A DNA stretch of 36,576 bases from Deltaproteobacteria bacterium (GTDB taxonomy: Bacteria; Desulfobacterota; Desulfuromonadia; Geobacterales; DSM-12255), in contig JAJZTK010000025.1 in NCBI GenBank assembly GCA_021849045.1, forward strand, positions 1 to 36,576, in the 5' to 3' direction. Each line of letters opens with the position of its first letter. Within the stretch, counting starts at the first letter, position 1. This document shows positions 23,010 through 32,126 of this stretch, piece after piece. A program made the translations under genes and the position numbers. Below the pieces are notes generated by a model. That model saw only the letters and a program-made list of their open reading frames with translations, made no database searches and was not told the DNA's origin.

Positions 23010-25340
23010 CTATACACCAGGAAAATCAAAATCGCTATGCCCTGGGTCCATGCTTTCGCCAAGGGTAAACCAGAAAGTTGCCCCGGCATCGGGAGATGCT
23101 TCCGCCCAGATACTGCCCCCATGCCGTTCGATGATCCGCTGCACGGTTGCCAGGCCGATGCCGCTCCCTTCGAACTCGCTGTCGTTGTGAAGCCTGGAGA
23201 AAGGCTTGAACAGCTTGTTTGCAAAGGCCATGTCGAATCCCGCTCCGTTGTCCCGGACATAATAGACATTTTCACCCGCCTTTTGCATCTGGCCAAATTC
23301 TATTGCCGCATCGGGTTTTTTCGACGTGTACTTGACCGCGTTCTCCAGAAGGTTCCGCAAGCAGATCTCCAGCATCTGACGGTCCCCCCTGGCTACGATG
23401 TTCGGGGCAATCGTGACGGTCATGGGCCGCAGCCCAACCTCTCTTCGCAGTTCGTCAACGATCTGTTGCGCCATTCCGGAAAGGTCCACCGGAGACGAAG
23501 TCATCTCTGCCCGCGAAAGCCGGTTCATCATCAACAGACTGTCGATGACGGCCCGTAGTTGCCGGCTTGCGGCCTCGATCCGTTCCACGCAGTGTACATG
23601 GGTGTCCGGGTCCGAAAGGGTATCACTTTCAATCAACATTTTGCTGAACCCTTCCAGACGTGCAATGGGGGCGCGCATTTCATGGGAGATCGAGTAGCAG
23701 AAGCTCTCCAGTTCCTTGTTCAGATCGTTCAATTTCCGGATGTGATCACCAAGTGCTTCTGCCATCTGCCTGAAATTGCCGACCAGATTGGAGAGTTCCC
23801 CGATTCTTGTTTCAGGCCAGTTGGGATTCGTGTTCGTAGCGATTGTATGAGGCAGTTCCATGGTTATGGTTTCCAGCCTTTGCAGCGAGCCGACAAAACC
23901 TTTGCTAATCAGGTAAGAAACGACAATTGTCAGGATGATCTGCTCCCAGAGCAGCATGAACTCGTCGATGGTCTTCTGGTTGACCTGGTTGAGGTAAGGG
24001 ATCAAGGAACCCTCTACCACAATGTTCCATGGCAGTTCTTCATTCAGTTTTATCTCTTTGACGAACAGCGAGCTTCGCCAGCGCTGCATCGTGCTGGTCA
24101 TTTTCCCCGGACCGGGAATCCAGTGGTAGCTGCCGTCGTCAAACTTTTGCACTTCCCCGCCAGCAGGCCTGCCGAACTGCTGCATCGGCTGCCATCTGTC
24201 GGAACTGCTAACCACAACCCTTCCCCGACGATCCAGTATTGTTATCTCGGCAAAGCGATTTTTGGCGAGGATTGTGAGTTGCTCGGCCAGTCGGTCCAGA
24301 TTGACAACGCCCGCACAGAACCCACGATATTCGTCATCCTTTATTACCGGTGCAACAAAGGCCAGCCTGGGAACGGGGGGCCCGACCCTGGCCACCTCCA
24401 GATCCGACACCAGAGGTTTGCGCAACCGCAGCAGTTCCGCAATGAACGGTCGGTAGGAAAAATCGATCCCAAGCGTCGACTTTCCCGTGACATCGACCAG
24501 AGGCGCGAACGCGACGGACTTTGCTCGACTGTTGGCAACCATCAGTCGCAGAAGCGCCGGGTTGGCCATTATCAGCGCCTCGGTATGCTGCTGCATGTGG
24601 GCAAACGGTGCGGTATTCGGGTCTCCGACCAGTTGTGCCAGTGAAATAACACTCTGCTGGTTACTGGAGATCCATACGTTCAGGATGTCCCGGGAGCTGT
24701 CCGCAATGGAATTGACCCGCCTGAGGAGATCCTTTTCCATGGCCCGTACTTCACCATTGACGCCCAGGACCACTGAAACAAATGACGGGATGATGCTGAC
24801 GGCGACCATGGCCGTGAAGACGAGCTGCGAAAGGGGGATGAGCTGCCTCTTTCCTTTACCGGCCCGACTGACCAGCTGTACGCAATAGATGACGACGGTG
24901 GCAAAAAGGGCGTTGAAGATGCCGTTGATCGATTGCTTGAGGGCAACGAACTGGGTGACTTCGGCATCCATACCCATAACCACTCTGTAGAAGAGCCATA
25001 CAAGCGGCATTCCCAGGCAAAGCCAGAAAAGGGTGTCCAGAATGACGAGTTTGCCGGGTTGTCGACGGTTGAGGAGTGATACGAAGAGCGCCTCGGCCGT
25101 GAAGATGATGATGGCCCAGGGGTGATGCCAGAGAAAGTAGGAACTGCTGCCCGCGATCACGCCGGCAGTGAGCGCCACGGCAACTCCGTAGCGCGCAACC
25201 GCCAGCATGACGAAGAATGAGCCGAAGAGAAAGTCGACATTGAAAAAGAGCTGGAGATTGAACCAGTTTCCCAAAAAACCAGCTACGCCCAGAAGAAGGG
25301 CGATGGCAAGCCCGCTAATTGAGGAGTTCCGATTTGCCAA
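23010..25340 (-). CDS. Orphan membrane sensor histidine kinase
   Basis: A 776-residue hybrid-free kinase. The N-terminus has about five or six membrane segments (LAIALLLGVAGFLG to IYCVQLV), a MASE-like sensor, followed by a further hydrophobic segment (about 170-190). A large extracytoplasmic region resembling a Cache domain (about 200-430) and another membrane segment (IILTIVVSYLI, about 470) come next. The kinase core has the H-box SISHEMRAPIARLEGF (about 550), the N-box NLLENAVKYT, G1 DNGAGFD and G2 GSGIGLA. It starts with TTG (25340), with GGGAG six bases before it; no ATG exists nearby. No response regulator is next to it. Ligand unknown. The divergent spacer has a weak promoter and a Fur-like sequence. 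Confidence 0.93.
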   Translation of the reverse strand: MANRNSSISGLAIALLLGVAGFLGNWFNLQLFFNVDFLFGSFFVMLAVARYGVAVALTAGVIAGSSSYFLWHHPWAIIIFTAEALFVSLLNRRQPGKLVILDTLFWLCLGMPLVWLFYRVVMGMDAEVTQFVALKQSINGIFNALFATVVIYCVQLVSRAGKGKRQLIPLSQLVFTAMVAVSIIPSFVSVVLGVNGEVRAMEKDLLRRVNSIADSSRDILNVWISSNQQSVISLAQLVGDPNTAPFAHMQQHTEALIMANPALLRLMVANSRAKSVAFAPLVDVTGKSTLGIDFSYRPFIAELLRLRKPLVSDLEVARVGPPVPRLAFVAPVIKDDEYRGFCAGVVNLDRLAEQLTILAKNRFAEITILDRRGRVVVSSSDRWQPMQQFGRPAGGEVQKFDDGSYHWIPGPGKMTSTMQRWRSSLFVKEIKLNEELPWNIVVEGSLIPYLNQVNQKTIDEFMLLWEQIILTIVVSYLISKGFVGSLQRLETITMELPHTIATNTNPNWPETRIGELSNLVGNFRQMAEALGDHIRKLNDLNKELESFCYSISHEMRAPIARLEGFSKMLIESDTLSDPDTHVHCVERIEAASRQLRAVIDSLLMMNRLSRAEMTSSPVDLSGMAQQIVDELRREVGLRPMTVTIAPNIVARGDRQMLEICLRNLLENAVKYTSKKPDAAIEFGQMQKAGENVYYVRDNGAGFDMAFANKLFKPFSRLHNDSEFEGSGIGLATVQRIIERHGGSIWAEASPDAGATFWFTLGESMDPGHSDFDFPGV

Positions 25341-25360
25341 GGAAATCTCCCGCTGCCCAG

Positions 25361-25390
25361 TTATTAGTCGTTATCAATAATAGCAAGCAA
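25361..25390 (-). promoter_or_regulatory. Possible promoter of the sensor kinase gene
   Basis: On the minus strand TTGCTT (25390-25385) and TAATAA (25366-25361) lie 18 bases apart, about 20 bases before the TTG start. Both hexamers match only partly. The region also contains TGATAACGACTAATA, which agrees with ten of fourteen fixed positions of the 7-1-7 Fur box by eye. Low confidence. Confidence 0.35.
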
Positions 25391-25526
25391 CGAGGTGGAA
25401 TCAAGCGAAACAATGTCCCATCAGAGAGTATTTCTGGTTGGCATTTGTAAGCAAAAACTGGACGAAGAGTGTTTCTCCGGTAAGATTGAGTCGTTCTTTC
25501 GACCGCGTTGACACCAAGGACGGCAG

Positions 25527-26066
25527 ATGCTGCTGAATGTTCCCAACACATTGACCATCATGCGGATGTTGCTGGTGCCCGGCATTATCTTTGCTCTGCT
25601 GCGGGAAAGTTATGGCATAGCCCTGGGCATTTTCCTGTTCGCCGGTGCGAGTGACGGTCTCGACGGCTTCATTGCCCGCCGTTTCGATCAATGCACTCCA
25701 CTCGGGGCGCTCCTCGACCCGCTGGCGGACAAACTCCTGGTGGTTTCCTCGGCACTGGTTCTCGGTTGGCTCGGCCGCATCCCCTGGTGGCTGGCAACGA
25801 CCATCATCGGCCGTGACCTGGTCATTGTCACCGGTGCCATTGCCTACTATAAGAGAGCCGGCCACCTTGAGATGGAGCCGAGTCTTCTTGGCAAGCTGAA
25901 TACCTTTTTGCAGATATTCCTGATCCTGGTCGTGCTTGCAGATGGTGCCGGAATTATTGGAGCCGTGCGGTGGCTGCCGATGCTGTTTTTCGTGACGCTT
26001 GTCATGGCGCTGGTATCCGGCGGGCACTATGTGGCGGTATGGAGTAGGAAGGTGAACTCCCGGTAG
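25527..26066 (+). CDS. CDP-alcohol phosphatidyltransferase (PgsA-like)
   Basis: A 179-residue membrane enzyme with the CDP-alcohol phosphotransferase signature DGLDGFIARRFDQCTPLGAL, continuing LDPLADK: D-x2-D-G-x2-A-R-x8-G-x3-D-x3-D, all acidic residues present (about 43-65). The N-terminus (LNVPNTLTIMRMLLVPG) is the usual start of phosphatidylglycerophosphate synthases. Four or five membrane segments follow. The likely reaction is CDP-diacylglycerol plus glycerol-3-phosphate to PGP, but a phosphatidylserine-type or other alcohol cannot be excluded. Divergent from the sensor kinase and converging with ftsK (gap 12 bases). The ribosome site (GGACGG) is weak. Confidence 0.9.
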   Translation: MLLNVPNTLTIMRMLLVPGIIFALLRESYGIALGIFLFAGASDGLDGFIARRFDQCTPLGALLDPLADKLLVVSSALVLGWLGRIPWWLATTIIGRDLVIVTGAIAYYKRAGHLEMEPSLLGKLNTFLQIFLILVVLADGAGIIGAVRWLPMLFFVTLVMALVSGGHYVAVWSRKVNSR

Positions 26067-26078
26067 GCGTAAAACTCA

Positions 26079-28376
26079 CTACAACTTATTGATGAACACT
26101 TCCCTGGGCTTGCTCGTCCCGTCGGAGGGGCCGACGATCCCTTCCTGCTCCATCTTCTCGATAATCCGGGCCGCCCGGTTGTACCCGATCCGCAGGCGCC
26201 GCTGGACCATGGAGATGGAGGCCTGGCGGGCCTCGGCCACCAGGGCCACGGCCGCGTCGTACTGGGGATCGTCCTCTTCCTCTTCTCCCCCGCCTCCCTT
26301 GCCGTCAGTCTCCTTCATCTCCAGGATCGACTTCTCATAGACCGGCTTGCCCTGCTTCTTCAGGAACTCCACCACCCGCTGCACCTCGGCATCGGAGACG
26401 AAGGCGCCGTGGGAGCGGAGCATCTTGGCGGTGCCCGGCGGGAGAAAGAGCATGTCCCCCATCCCCAGGAGCGATTCGGCGCCATTACAGTCGAGGATGG
26501 TGCGGGAGTCGATCTTGCTCGATACCTGGAAGGAGATCCGGGCCGGAAAGTTGGCCTTGATCAGGCCGGTGATGACATCCACCGACGGCCGCTGGGTGGC
26601 GAGTATCAGGTGGATGCCGGCAGCCCGGGCCATCTGGGCCAGGCGGGCGATCGACTCCTCGATATCGCGACCCGCCACCATCATCAGGTCGGCCAGCTCG
26701 TCGACGATGACCACGATGTAGGGGAGGTGGCCGTGCTCCAGTTCCTCCTCCTTGGCCAGGAACTCCTTGATCGCCGCCTCTTCGTCTTCCTGCAGCTCCT
26801 CGGGAACCTCCTCGACGGAGACCGTCCCCTTGGCCAGCAGTTCGGCCGACTCTTTCTCTTCCCGCAAGAGCTCCCGGTTGTACGAATCGATGTTGCGGAC
26901 CCCCTTGTCGGACATGAGCCGGTAGCGGCGGCCCATCTCCTCCACGGCCCATTTCAGGGCGAGGGAGGCCTTCTTCGGGTTGGTGACCACCGGCAGCAGC
27001 AGGTGCGGTATCCCCTCGTAGATGGAGAGCTCCAGCATCTTCGGATCGACCATGATCAGCCGGACATCCTTGGGGGTGGCAGTATAGAGGAGCGACAAGA
27101 TCATGGTGTTGATGGCCACCGACTTGCCGGAACCGGTGGCGCCGGCCACCAGCAGGTGCGGCGCCTTGGCCAGGTCGGCCACCAGCGGCTGGCCGCTGAT
27201 GTCCTTGCCCAATGCCATGGGGAGCTTCATCTTCCCCTTGTGGAACGATTCGCTGGCGAAGATCTCCTTGAGAAAGACCATCTCCCGGTCCCGGTTGGGG
27301 AGCTCGATTCCGACGACCCCCTTGCCCGGGATCGGGGCAACGATCCGGATCGCCATCGCCTGCAGCGCCATGGTCAGGTCGTCGGCCAGGCCGGCGATCC
27401 GGCTGACCTTGATCCCCGGGCCGGGCGAGAATTCGTACATGGTGATGACCGGGCCGGGGCAGATCTCCACCACCTCGCCGTCGATGCCGAAGTCCTTGAG
27501 CTTCTTCTCCAGGAGACGGGCGTTCATCTGCAGCGCCTCCTTGTCGATCTTCCGCTCGCTGGCCGGCGGGTTATCCAGCAGAGACAGGGGCGGAGTCTTG
27601 AAGTCGCCATCGCTCCTGATGAAATCGAAGGTCTCCTGGACCGGTTTCAGCTTCTCCTCTTCCTTCTTTTTCTCCTTCTTCGGAAGGGGCGGCATGGCCG
27701 GGACCGTTACCTGGAGCGGCTTGATGACCGGCTCTGACTTCTCTGTCGCTGACTTCTTCCCGTCGTCGTGTGCCCGGAGCGCCCGGTTCAGCATCCGTTT
27801 CTCGCGCCAGCGGCTCAGGCGGTCACCCATGGCGTTGATCCACCAGTCGGCATACAGGACAAAGGAGAAGCGGGAGAGGACCATGATGGCGGCGGCGAGC
27901 ATGGGTAGCAGCAGCAGCAGCGCCCCCGGCACCCCCAGGTAGCGCTTCAGCAGGTCGGCTGTCTTGTAGCCGATGGCGCCGCCGGTCGGGACCCGCTGGC
28001 CGAGGAGTTCGGTGAACTGGATGTTGAAGGCGAAGAAGGTGGCAAGGGTGACCAGGAGGCCGATGAAGGCCACGATCTTGTAGGCCCGCCAGCGGAACTC
28101 CTTGAAGCGAAGCGACCGGTAGGCCAGGTAGAGCAGGGCCAGGGGAATGGCGTAGGCTGCCAGGCCGAAGACCTGCAGCAGCAGGTCGGCCATCTCGGCC
28201 CCCACCCGGCCGCCGAAGTTGCGCACCACCCCTTCCGAGGAAAAGGTGTTAAAGGAGAGGTCGTCGGTCCGGAACGACACGAGGGCGATCAGGAGAAAGA
28301 GCCCGCTAGCTGCCAGGAGCATCCCCTTGATCTCGACGGTCAGTTTTTCCTTCTTGTCCAGTTGGTCGTCCGTCAT
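26079..28376 (-). CDS. ftsK: DNA translocase FtsK/SpoIIIE
   Basis: Chromosome-segregation motor at the septum. The 765-residue protein has an N-terminal membrane part with about four segments (residues 15-170), a short charged linker ([17 protein letters not shown]), and the translocase motor with Walker [17 protein letters not shown] (about 408-420) and Walker [17 protein letters not shown]-terminal gamma domain follows, [20 protein letters not shown] (about 700-765), the winged helix that reads KOPS/SRS. Shorter than E. coli FtsK because the linker is short, as in many bacteria. Upstream lies the RNase J gene after a palindromic repeat; the start is set by the N-terminal [11 protein letters not shown]. 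Confidence 0.96.
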   Translation of the reverse strand: MTDDQLDKKEKLTVEIKGMLLAASGLFLLIALVSFRTDDLSFNTFSSEGVVRNFGGRVGAEMADLLLQVFGLAAYAIPLALLYLAYRSLRFKEFRWRAYKIVAFIGLLVTLATFFAFNIQFTELLGQRVPTGGAIGYKTADLLKRYLGVPGALLLLLPMLAAAIMVLSRFSFVLYADWWINAMGDRLSRWREKRMLNRALRAHDDGKKSATEKSEPVIKPLQVTVPAMPPLPKKEKKKEEEKLKPVQETFDFIRSDGDFKTPPLSLLDNPPASERKIDKEALQMNARLLEKKLKDFGIDGEVVEICPGPVITMYEFSPGPGIKVSRIAGLADDLTMALQAMAIRIVAPIPGKGVVGIELPNRDREMVFLKEIFASESFHKGKMKLPMALGKDISGQPLVADLAKAPHLLVAGATGSGKSVAINTMILSLLYTATPKDVRLIMVDPKMLELSIYEGIPHLLLPVVTNPKKASLALKWAVEEMGRRYRLMSDKGVRNIDSYNRELLREEKESAELLAKGTVSVEEVPEELQEDEEAAIKEFLAKEEELEHGHLPYIVVIVDELADLMMVAGRDIEESIARLAQMARAAGIHLILATQRPSVDVITGLIKANFPARISFQVSSKIDSRTILDCNGAESLLGMGDMLFLPPGTAKMLRSHGAFVSDAEVQRVVEFLKKQGKPVYEKSILEMKETDGKGGGGEEEEDDPQYDAAVALVAEARQASISMVQRRLRIGYNRAARIIEKMEQEGIVGPSDGTSKPREVFINKL

Positions 28377-28391
28377 AGGTAATGTTTATCC

Positions 28392-28450
28392 GTAGGGGCA
28401 GGCCCCCGTGCCTGCCCGAAACAAGGGCACCCACAGAGGGGCGCCCCTAC
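28392..28450. repeat. Palindromic repeat element (REP-like) between the RNase J gene and ftsK
   Basis: A nested inverted repeat. The outer ends are GTAGGGGC (28392-28399) and GCCCCTAC (28443-28450); inside lies GGGCAGGC paired with GCCTGCCC around CCCCGT. The sequence type (GTAGGGGC..., ...GCGCCCCTAC) is a recurrent intergenic repeat in many genomes, as far as I recall. It overlaps the RNase J stop codon, which lies at 28447-28449. Confidence 0.75.
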
Positions 28451-30123
28451 ATCTCCAGGATGACCGGCAGGATCACCGGCCTTCGCTCGATGGTCTTCTT
28501 GAAGAAGCGCCGCAGGACTGTCCGGACCTCCTGCTTCACCTCGTTCCAGTCCCCCAGGAATTCAGGGCTGTTCAGTGCCAGGGTGTCCAGAACGATCTTC
28601 TTGGCCTCGTCCAGGTACTCCTGGCTCTCGTCCTCGAACACGAAGCCGCGGGAGACGATGTCCGGACCGTAGATGATCTCGCCGGTCGTTTGGTTGATGC
28701 CGATGATCACCACCACCATGCCGTCCTGGGACAGGTGCTGGCGGTCCTTGAGCACCACGTCGCCCACATCGCCGACTCCCTTGCCGTCCACGAAAACCCT
28801 GCCGACCGGCACCCGGCCGAGAATGCATCCCTCGCCTTCGCTGAAGGCGATCATGTCGCCGTTTACTGCAAGGATGCAGCGCTCCTTCGGCACCCCCAAC
28901 TCCTGGGCCAGGCGGGCATGGCGGACCAGATGCCGGTACTCGCCGTGGACCGGGATGAACCAGCGGGGCCGGACCAGGTTGTGGAGCAGCTTCAGCTCCT
29001 CCTGGCTGGCATGGCCCGAAACATGGACCTCGGAGACCTTTTCGTGAAAGACCTCGGCACCGCGCCGGTAGAGGTGGTTGATCAGGTCCGAGATGGTCTT
29101 CTCGTTGCCCGGAATGAACCGGGAGGAGAGGATGACCGTGTCCCCCTCTTCCAGCTTGATCTGCTTGTGGTCGTCCATGGCGATCCGGGTGAGTGCCGAC
29201 ATCGGCTCACCCTGGGAGCCGGTGGTGATCATGCAGATCTCCTCCTTGGGGAGGCGCGGCAGCTCCTTCAGGTCGATGAGAAGCCCCTCGGGGATCTGCA
29301 GGTACCCGAGCTGCCGGGCGATCTGGACGTTAGCCACCATGGAGCGGCCGTTCAGGAGGACCTTCCGGCCGGCCCGGGCCGCGGAGTTGACCACCTGCTG
29401 GACCCGGTGGATGTTGCTGGAGAAGGCGGCAACGATGATCCGGCCGCCGCACTTGGGGAAGATCTCGTCAAAGGCGTCCCCCACCAGCCGCTCCGACAGG
29501 GTGTATCCTTCCCGCTCCACGTTGGTGGAGTCGGCCAGGAAGGCCAGCACCCCCTCCTCGCCGTAGCGGGCAAAGGTGGCCAGATCGGTCAGCTCCCCAT
29601 CCACCGGGGTCTGGTCGATCTTGAAGTCGCCGGTATGGATCACCACCCCTTCCGGGGAGCGGATGGCCAGGGCGCAGCCGTCGACGATGGAGTGGGCCAC
29701 CCGGATGAACTCCACCGAAAAAGCTCCCAGCGTCACCGTCTGGCGGGGGCGCACGGTCTCCAGCACGACCTTTTCGTCCAGGTCGAACTCCTTCAGCTTT
29801 TCCTTGACGAAGCCAAGCGTCAGGGCCGTGCCGTAGATGGGGGGATTGATCTCGGGGAGGACATAGGGGAGGGCGCCGATGTGGTCTTCGTGACCGTGGG
29901 TGAGGAGTATCCCCCTGACCCGGTCGGCCCGCTCCTTCAGGTAGGAGATGTCCGGCACCACCAGGTCGATGCCGAGCATGTAGGGCTCGGGAAACATCAG
30001 GCCGCAGTCGACGATGATGATATCGTCGCCGTACTCGAAGAGCATCATGTTGAGACCGATCTCGCCCAGCCCGCCGAGGGGGATGATCTTGAGACCGGTG
30101 ATATCGTGTTCGGGGAAGTCCAT
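28447..30123 (-). CDS. rnj: Ribonuclease J (metallo-beta-lactamase ribonuclease)
   Basis: Endo- and 5'-exoribonuclease in RNA decay. The 558-residue protein has the metallo-beta-lactamase motifs VDCGLMFP, THGHEDHIGALPY (HxHxDH, about 76-81), AHSIVDGCA, HTGDFK and, in the beta-CASP part, STNVEREG and GNEKTIS. A C-terminal segment HASQEELKLLHNLVRPRW follows. The length fits. The ATG at 30123 has only a poor ribosome site (GGA) and is preceded by a tandem heptamer repeat with an inverted arm, in the gap after the TPR-like gene. The stop codon TAG lies inside the palindromic repeat. Confidence 0.95.
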   Translation of the reverse strand: MDFPEHDITGLKIIPLGGLGEIGLNMMLFEYGDDIIIVDCGLMFPEPYMLGIDLVVPDISYLKERADRVRGILLTHGHEDHIGALPYVLPEINPPIYGTALTLGFVKEKLKEFDLDEKVVLETVRPRQTVTLGAFSVEFIRVAHSIVDGCALAIRSPEGVVIHTGDFKIDQTPVDGELTDLATFARYGEEGVLAFLADSTNVEREGYTLSERLVGDAFDEIFPKCGGRIIVAAFSSNIHRVQQVVNSAARAGRKVLLNGRSMVANVQIARQLGYLQIPEGLLIDLKELPRLPKEEICMITTGSQGEPMSALTRIAMDDHKQIKLEEGDTVILSSRFIPGNEKTISDLINHLYRRGAEVFHEKVSEVHVSGHASQEELKLLHNLVRPRWFIPVHGEYRHLVRHARLAQELGVPKERCILAVNGDMIAFSEGEGCILGRVPVGRVFVDGKGVGDVGDVVLKDRQHLSQDGMVVVIIGINQTTGEIIYGPDIVSRGFVFEDESQEYLDEAKKIVLDTLALNSPEFLGDWNEVKQEVRTVLRRFFKKTIERRPVILPVILEM

Positions 30124-30130
30124 AAAGTCC

Positions 30131-30187
30131 GTTCGAGGTTCGAGGTTCGAGGTTCGAGGTTAAAACATCGAACATCGAACCTCGAAC
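30131..30187. repeat. Tandem heptamer repeat with inverted arm before the RNase J gene
   Basis: Four perfect direct copies of GTTCGAG (30131-30158) are followed, after a short AT-rich loop, by three inverted copies with small changes (CATCGAAC, ATCGAAC, CTCGAAC; 30166-30187). On the minus strand this forms a hairpin of about 20 bp ending seven bases before the RNase J start codon. It fills nearly the whole 68-base gap to the upstream TPR-like gene. Confidence 0.85.
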
Positions 30188-30191
30188 AGGT

Positions 30192-30587
30192 TTATTGTGC
30201 CGGTCTGGTCAACTGGGCGATCTTCCCGTCGCAGCGGGCGATCCACACCTGACCGGGGGTGATGAGCCAGTGGGCAGCATAGAAGGAGCTGCGCAGTGTC
30301 CGGTAGGCGATCAGCGCCTTGTCCGTATCGCCCTGCCGTTCCAGGGTCTCGCCGATCTGCCAGAGCTTTTCCGCTGAACGGCTCACTAGGGGGCTGCCCG
30401 GGGTGTACATGTGAATGGCCGACTCAAAGCCGGCTACCGCCTGGATGTAGTCCCCGACAGCCAGGGAGTTTTCTCCCTTGCCGAACTGGCGCCACTGCCG
30501 GTACTGGATGGTAACGGCTATCATGATCAGGCCGATGACGCAGGCAGCGGCCACGTTGACGCCTAAGGTTTTGACCTTTTCTGTCAT
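30192..30587 (-). CDS. Membrane-anchored TPR-like protein
   Basis: A 131-residue protein with one N-terminal membrane segment (VNVAAACVIGLIMIAVTIQY, about 10-29). A helical region of TPR-like pairs follows: SLAVGDYIQAVAGFESAIHM and KLWQIGETLERQGDTDKALI, with the Gly/Tyr/Ala spacing of TPR helices. The rest would face the periplasm or cytosol depending on orientation. It overlaps nothing but starts one base after the stop of the small membrane protein and is followed by the heptamer repeat. Likely in an operon with plsC and the RNase J gene. Function not known; conserved position in this group is an inference. Confidence 0.8.
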   Translation of the reverse strand: MTEKVKTLGVNVAAACVIGLIMIAVTIQYRQWRQFGKGENSLAVGDYIQAVAGFESAIHMYTPGSPLVSRSAEKLWQIGETLERQGDTDKALIAYRTLRSSFYAAHWLITPGQVWIARCDGKIAQLTRPAQ

Positions 30588-30588
30588 G

Positions 30589-30771
30589 TCATCCCTTCAG
30601 GAAGCCGGGAACCGCTGTCATCAGTGTCCCGAAAATGGCGGCGCACAGCCCGGCCAGCACCGCCAGGGCGGCCACGATATCCCACGGCCGGCTAAGACGG
30701 TGCGCTGCCGGCAGTCCCCGGGCAACCAGCCCGAGCCCCACGACGATGAGTCCGATATATGCTGCGGTCAT
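30589..30771 (-). CDS. Small two-segment membrane protein
   Basis: A 60-residue protein with two hydrophobic helices (AAYIGLIVVGLGLVA and WDIVAALAVLAGLCAAIFGTL) joined by a charged loop (RGLPAAHRLSRPW), a hairpin membrane protein. Its start overlaps the plsC stop by four bases (ATGA), and the next gene begins one base after its stop, so all three are coupled. No family recognised. The tight coupling supports it being real. Confidence 0.72.
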   Translation of the reverse strand: MTAAYIGLIVVGLGLVARGLPAAHRLSRPWDIVAALAVLAGLCAAIFGTLMTAVPGFLKG

Positions 30772-31472
30772 GCGCTGTACTCCAGGCCGGCGGCAATGGC
30801 CTGCCTGACCTCTGTCATCAGTTCGTCGCGCTGCCGGCCACGCCCGGCCGTGGCAATCGGCGGGGCAAAGCGGATATGCAGCGTGCCGGGATAGAGTTCG
30901 ATCCGGTTGCGCGGGTTGATCGCCATGCTCCCGGTAATGGTGAACGGCACGATCGGCACCTCGGCCTTGCCGGCCAGGAGGAAGCCGCCCTTCTTGAACG
31001 GCAGGAGGTTGCCGTCCTTGGTCCGGGTCCCTTCCGGGAAGACGATCACGCTGGCCCCTGCCCGAATCATGCCTGCGGCCCGCTCCAGGCTACGCAGCGC
31101 CTCCCGGCCATCTCCCCGGTCAAGGGGGATGTAACCGGCTCGCCGCATGGAATGGCCGAACACCGGGACCTTGAACAACTCTTCCTTGGCCAGCCAGGCA
31201 AAGCGCTGAGGAATGGCCAGAAACAGCGCCAGGATATCGAAGTTCCCCTGGTGGTTCCCCATGAAGATGAGCGGCTCGCCCCGCGGAACATGCTCCAGCC
31301 CTTCCACCGCCACCTTTACCCCGGCAAGCCGAAGCGCCGTTCTGCTCCACCCCCGGGCGTGGGCGTGGTAGCAACTGCCGGTCGGGTCGAAAAAGGTAAA
31401 GAGAATGGCGCTGGCGGCAAAGAGAACGGTCAGCGGGATGAAGACCAGCAGGAAGAGATAGGCTCGCAGCAT
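30768..31472 (-). CDS. plsC: 1-acyl-sn-glycerol-3-phosphate acyltransferase
   Basis: Adds the second acyl chain to lysophosphatidic acid, making phosphatidic acid at the inner membrane. The 234-residue protein has an N-terminal membrane segment (LFLLVFIPLTVLFAASAIL) and the acyltransferase motifs: block I NHQGNFD (HX4D, about 73-79), block II GYIPLDR (about 113-119), block III VIVFPEGTRTK (about 142-152), and block IV VPIVPFTITGS. The ATG at 31472 has a weak ribosome site. It begins a closely packed group with the small membrane protein and TPR-like gene, and is divergent from ssb. Confidence 0.95.
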   Translation of the reverse strand: MLRAYLFLLVFIPLTVLFAASAILFTFFDPTGSCYHAHARGWSRTALRLAGVKVAVEGLEHVPRGEPLIFMGNHQGNFDILALFLAIPQRFAWLAKEELFKVPVFGHSMRRAGYIPLDRGDGREALRSLERAAGMIRAGASVIVFPEGTRTKDGNLLPFKKGGFLLAGKAEVPIVPFTITGSMAINPRNRIELYPGTLHIRFAPPIATAGRGRQRDELMTEVRQAIAAGLEYSA

Positions 31473-31542
31473 GCAGTAAACCTGGCCGATTATTCCCGGC
31501 TAACTTACTTTTTTTTCATCGTTCCGTCAAACAAAATAGCGC

Positions 31543-31571
31543 TTGCCAAGGGGTGGGGGTTTTTATAGACT
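31543..31571 (+). promoter_or_regulatory. Probable promoter of ssb
   Basis: TTGCCA (31543-31548) is followed after 17 bases by TAGACT (31566-31571); an overlapping TATAGA (31564-31569) gives a 15-base spacer. The start site would be near 31578, about 35 bases before the ATG at 31614. Confidence 0.5.
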
Positions 31572-31613
31572 GCCTCCACGTTTCGAATCCCCTAAATTGA
31601 TAAGGAGCCTGTC

Positions 31614-32057
31614 ATGGCAAGCCTCAACAAGGTCATGTTGATCGGAAATTTGGGTAAAGATCCCGAGGTTCGTTACACGGCCGCGGGTACGGCGGTGGCC
31701 AGCTTCTCCGTGGCGACGTCGGAGCGGTACAAGAGCAAGAGCGGCGACTGGGAAGAAAAGACCGAGTGGCACAACGTGGTCCTCTGGGGCCGGCAGGCCG
31801 AGGTGGCCGGCGAGTGGCTCGCCAAGGGGAAGACGGTCTACATCGAGGGGCGGCTCCAGACCCGCAAATGGCAGGACAAGGACGGCCGGGACCGCTACAC
31901 CACCGAAGTGGTGGGCGAGAAGATGCAGATGCTGAGCCCCAAAGGCGAGGGGGGCGGACGTCAGGGCGGCAGGCCGGCCGGCGAGGCGGAGAGCTTCGGC
32001 GCCGGACCGAGCTACGACGAGCCGGCCTTCAATCCCGATGACGATATCCCGTTCTAA
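31614..32057 (+). CDS. ssb: Single-stranded DNA-binding protein
   Basis: Coats single-stranded DNA in replication and repair. The 147-residue protein has the OB-fold start [20 protein letters not shown] with the continuing [16 protein letters not shown] and WHNVVLWG, then a Gly-rich linker ([13 protein letters not shown]). The acidic tip DDDIPF is the docking peptide for partner proteins. AAGGAG lies six bases before the ATG. It has its own promoter and a terminator after it, so it is monocistronic; the type I restriction operon starts about 150 bases downstream of the terminator. Confidence 0.97.
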   Translation: MASLNKVMLIGNLGKDPEVRYTAAGTAVASFSVATSERYKSKSGDWEEKTEWHNVVLWGRQAEVAGEWLAKGKTVYIEGRLQTRKWQDKDGRDRYTTEVVGEKMQMLSPKGEGGGRQGGRPAGEAESFGAGPSYDEPAFNPDDDIPF

Positions 32058-32085
32058 GGAAAATACGTCTTCAGGTTTTGTAGAG

Positions 32086-32126
32086 AAAAAGCCGTAACCC
32101 TGTTGAGGTTGTGGCTTTTTCTTTTT
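32086..32126 (+). terminator. Intrinsic terminator after ssb
   Basis: AAAAAGCCGTAACC (32086-32099) pairs with GGTTGTGGCTTTTT (32107-32120) over 14 positions, the two innermost-to-outer G-T pairs included, with a 7-base loop. It is followed by CTTTTT. Strong by eye. It isolates ssb from the R-M operon. Confidence 0.9.

Noticed and set aside
20301-23558. Open frame of 1085 codons on the plus strand
   Set aside because: It runs antisense to uvrA and the sensor kinase; its composition (rich in Gly, Asp, Leu, Val, His) is typical of an antisense shadow in high-GC DNA and shows no domain.
30131-30187. CRISPR array
   Set aside because: The units are seven bases with no unique spacers; it is a simple tandem repeat with an inverted arm.
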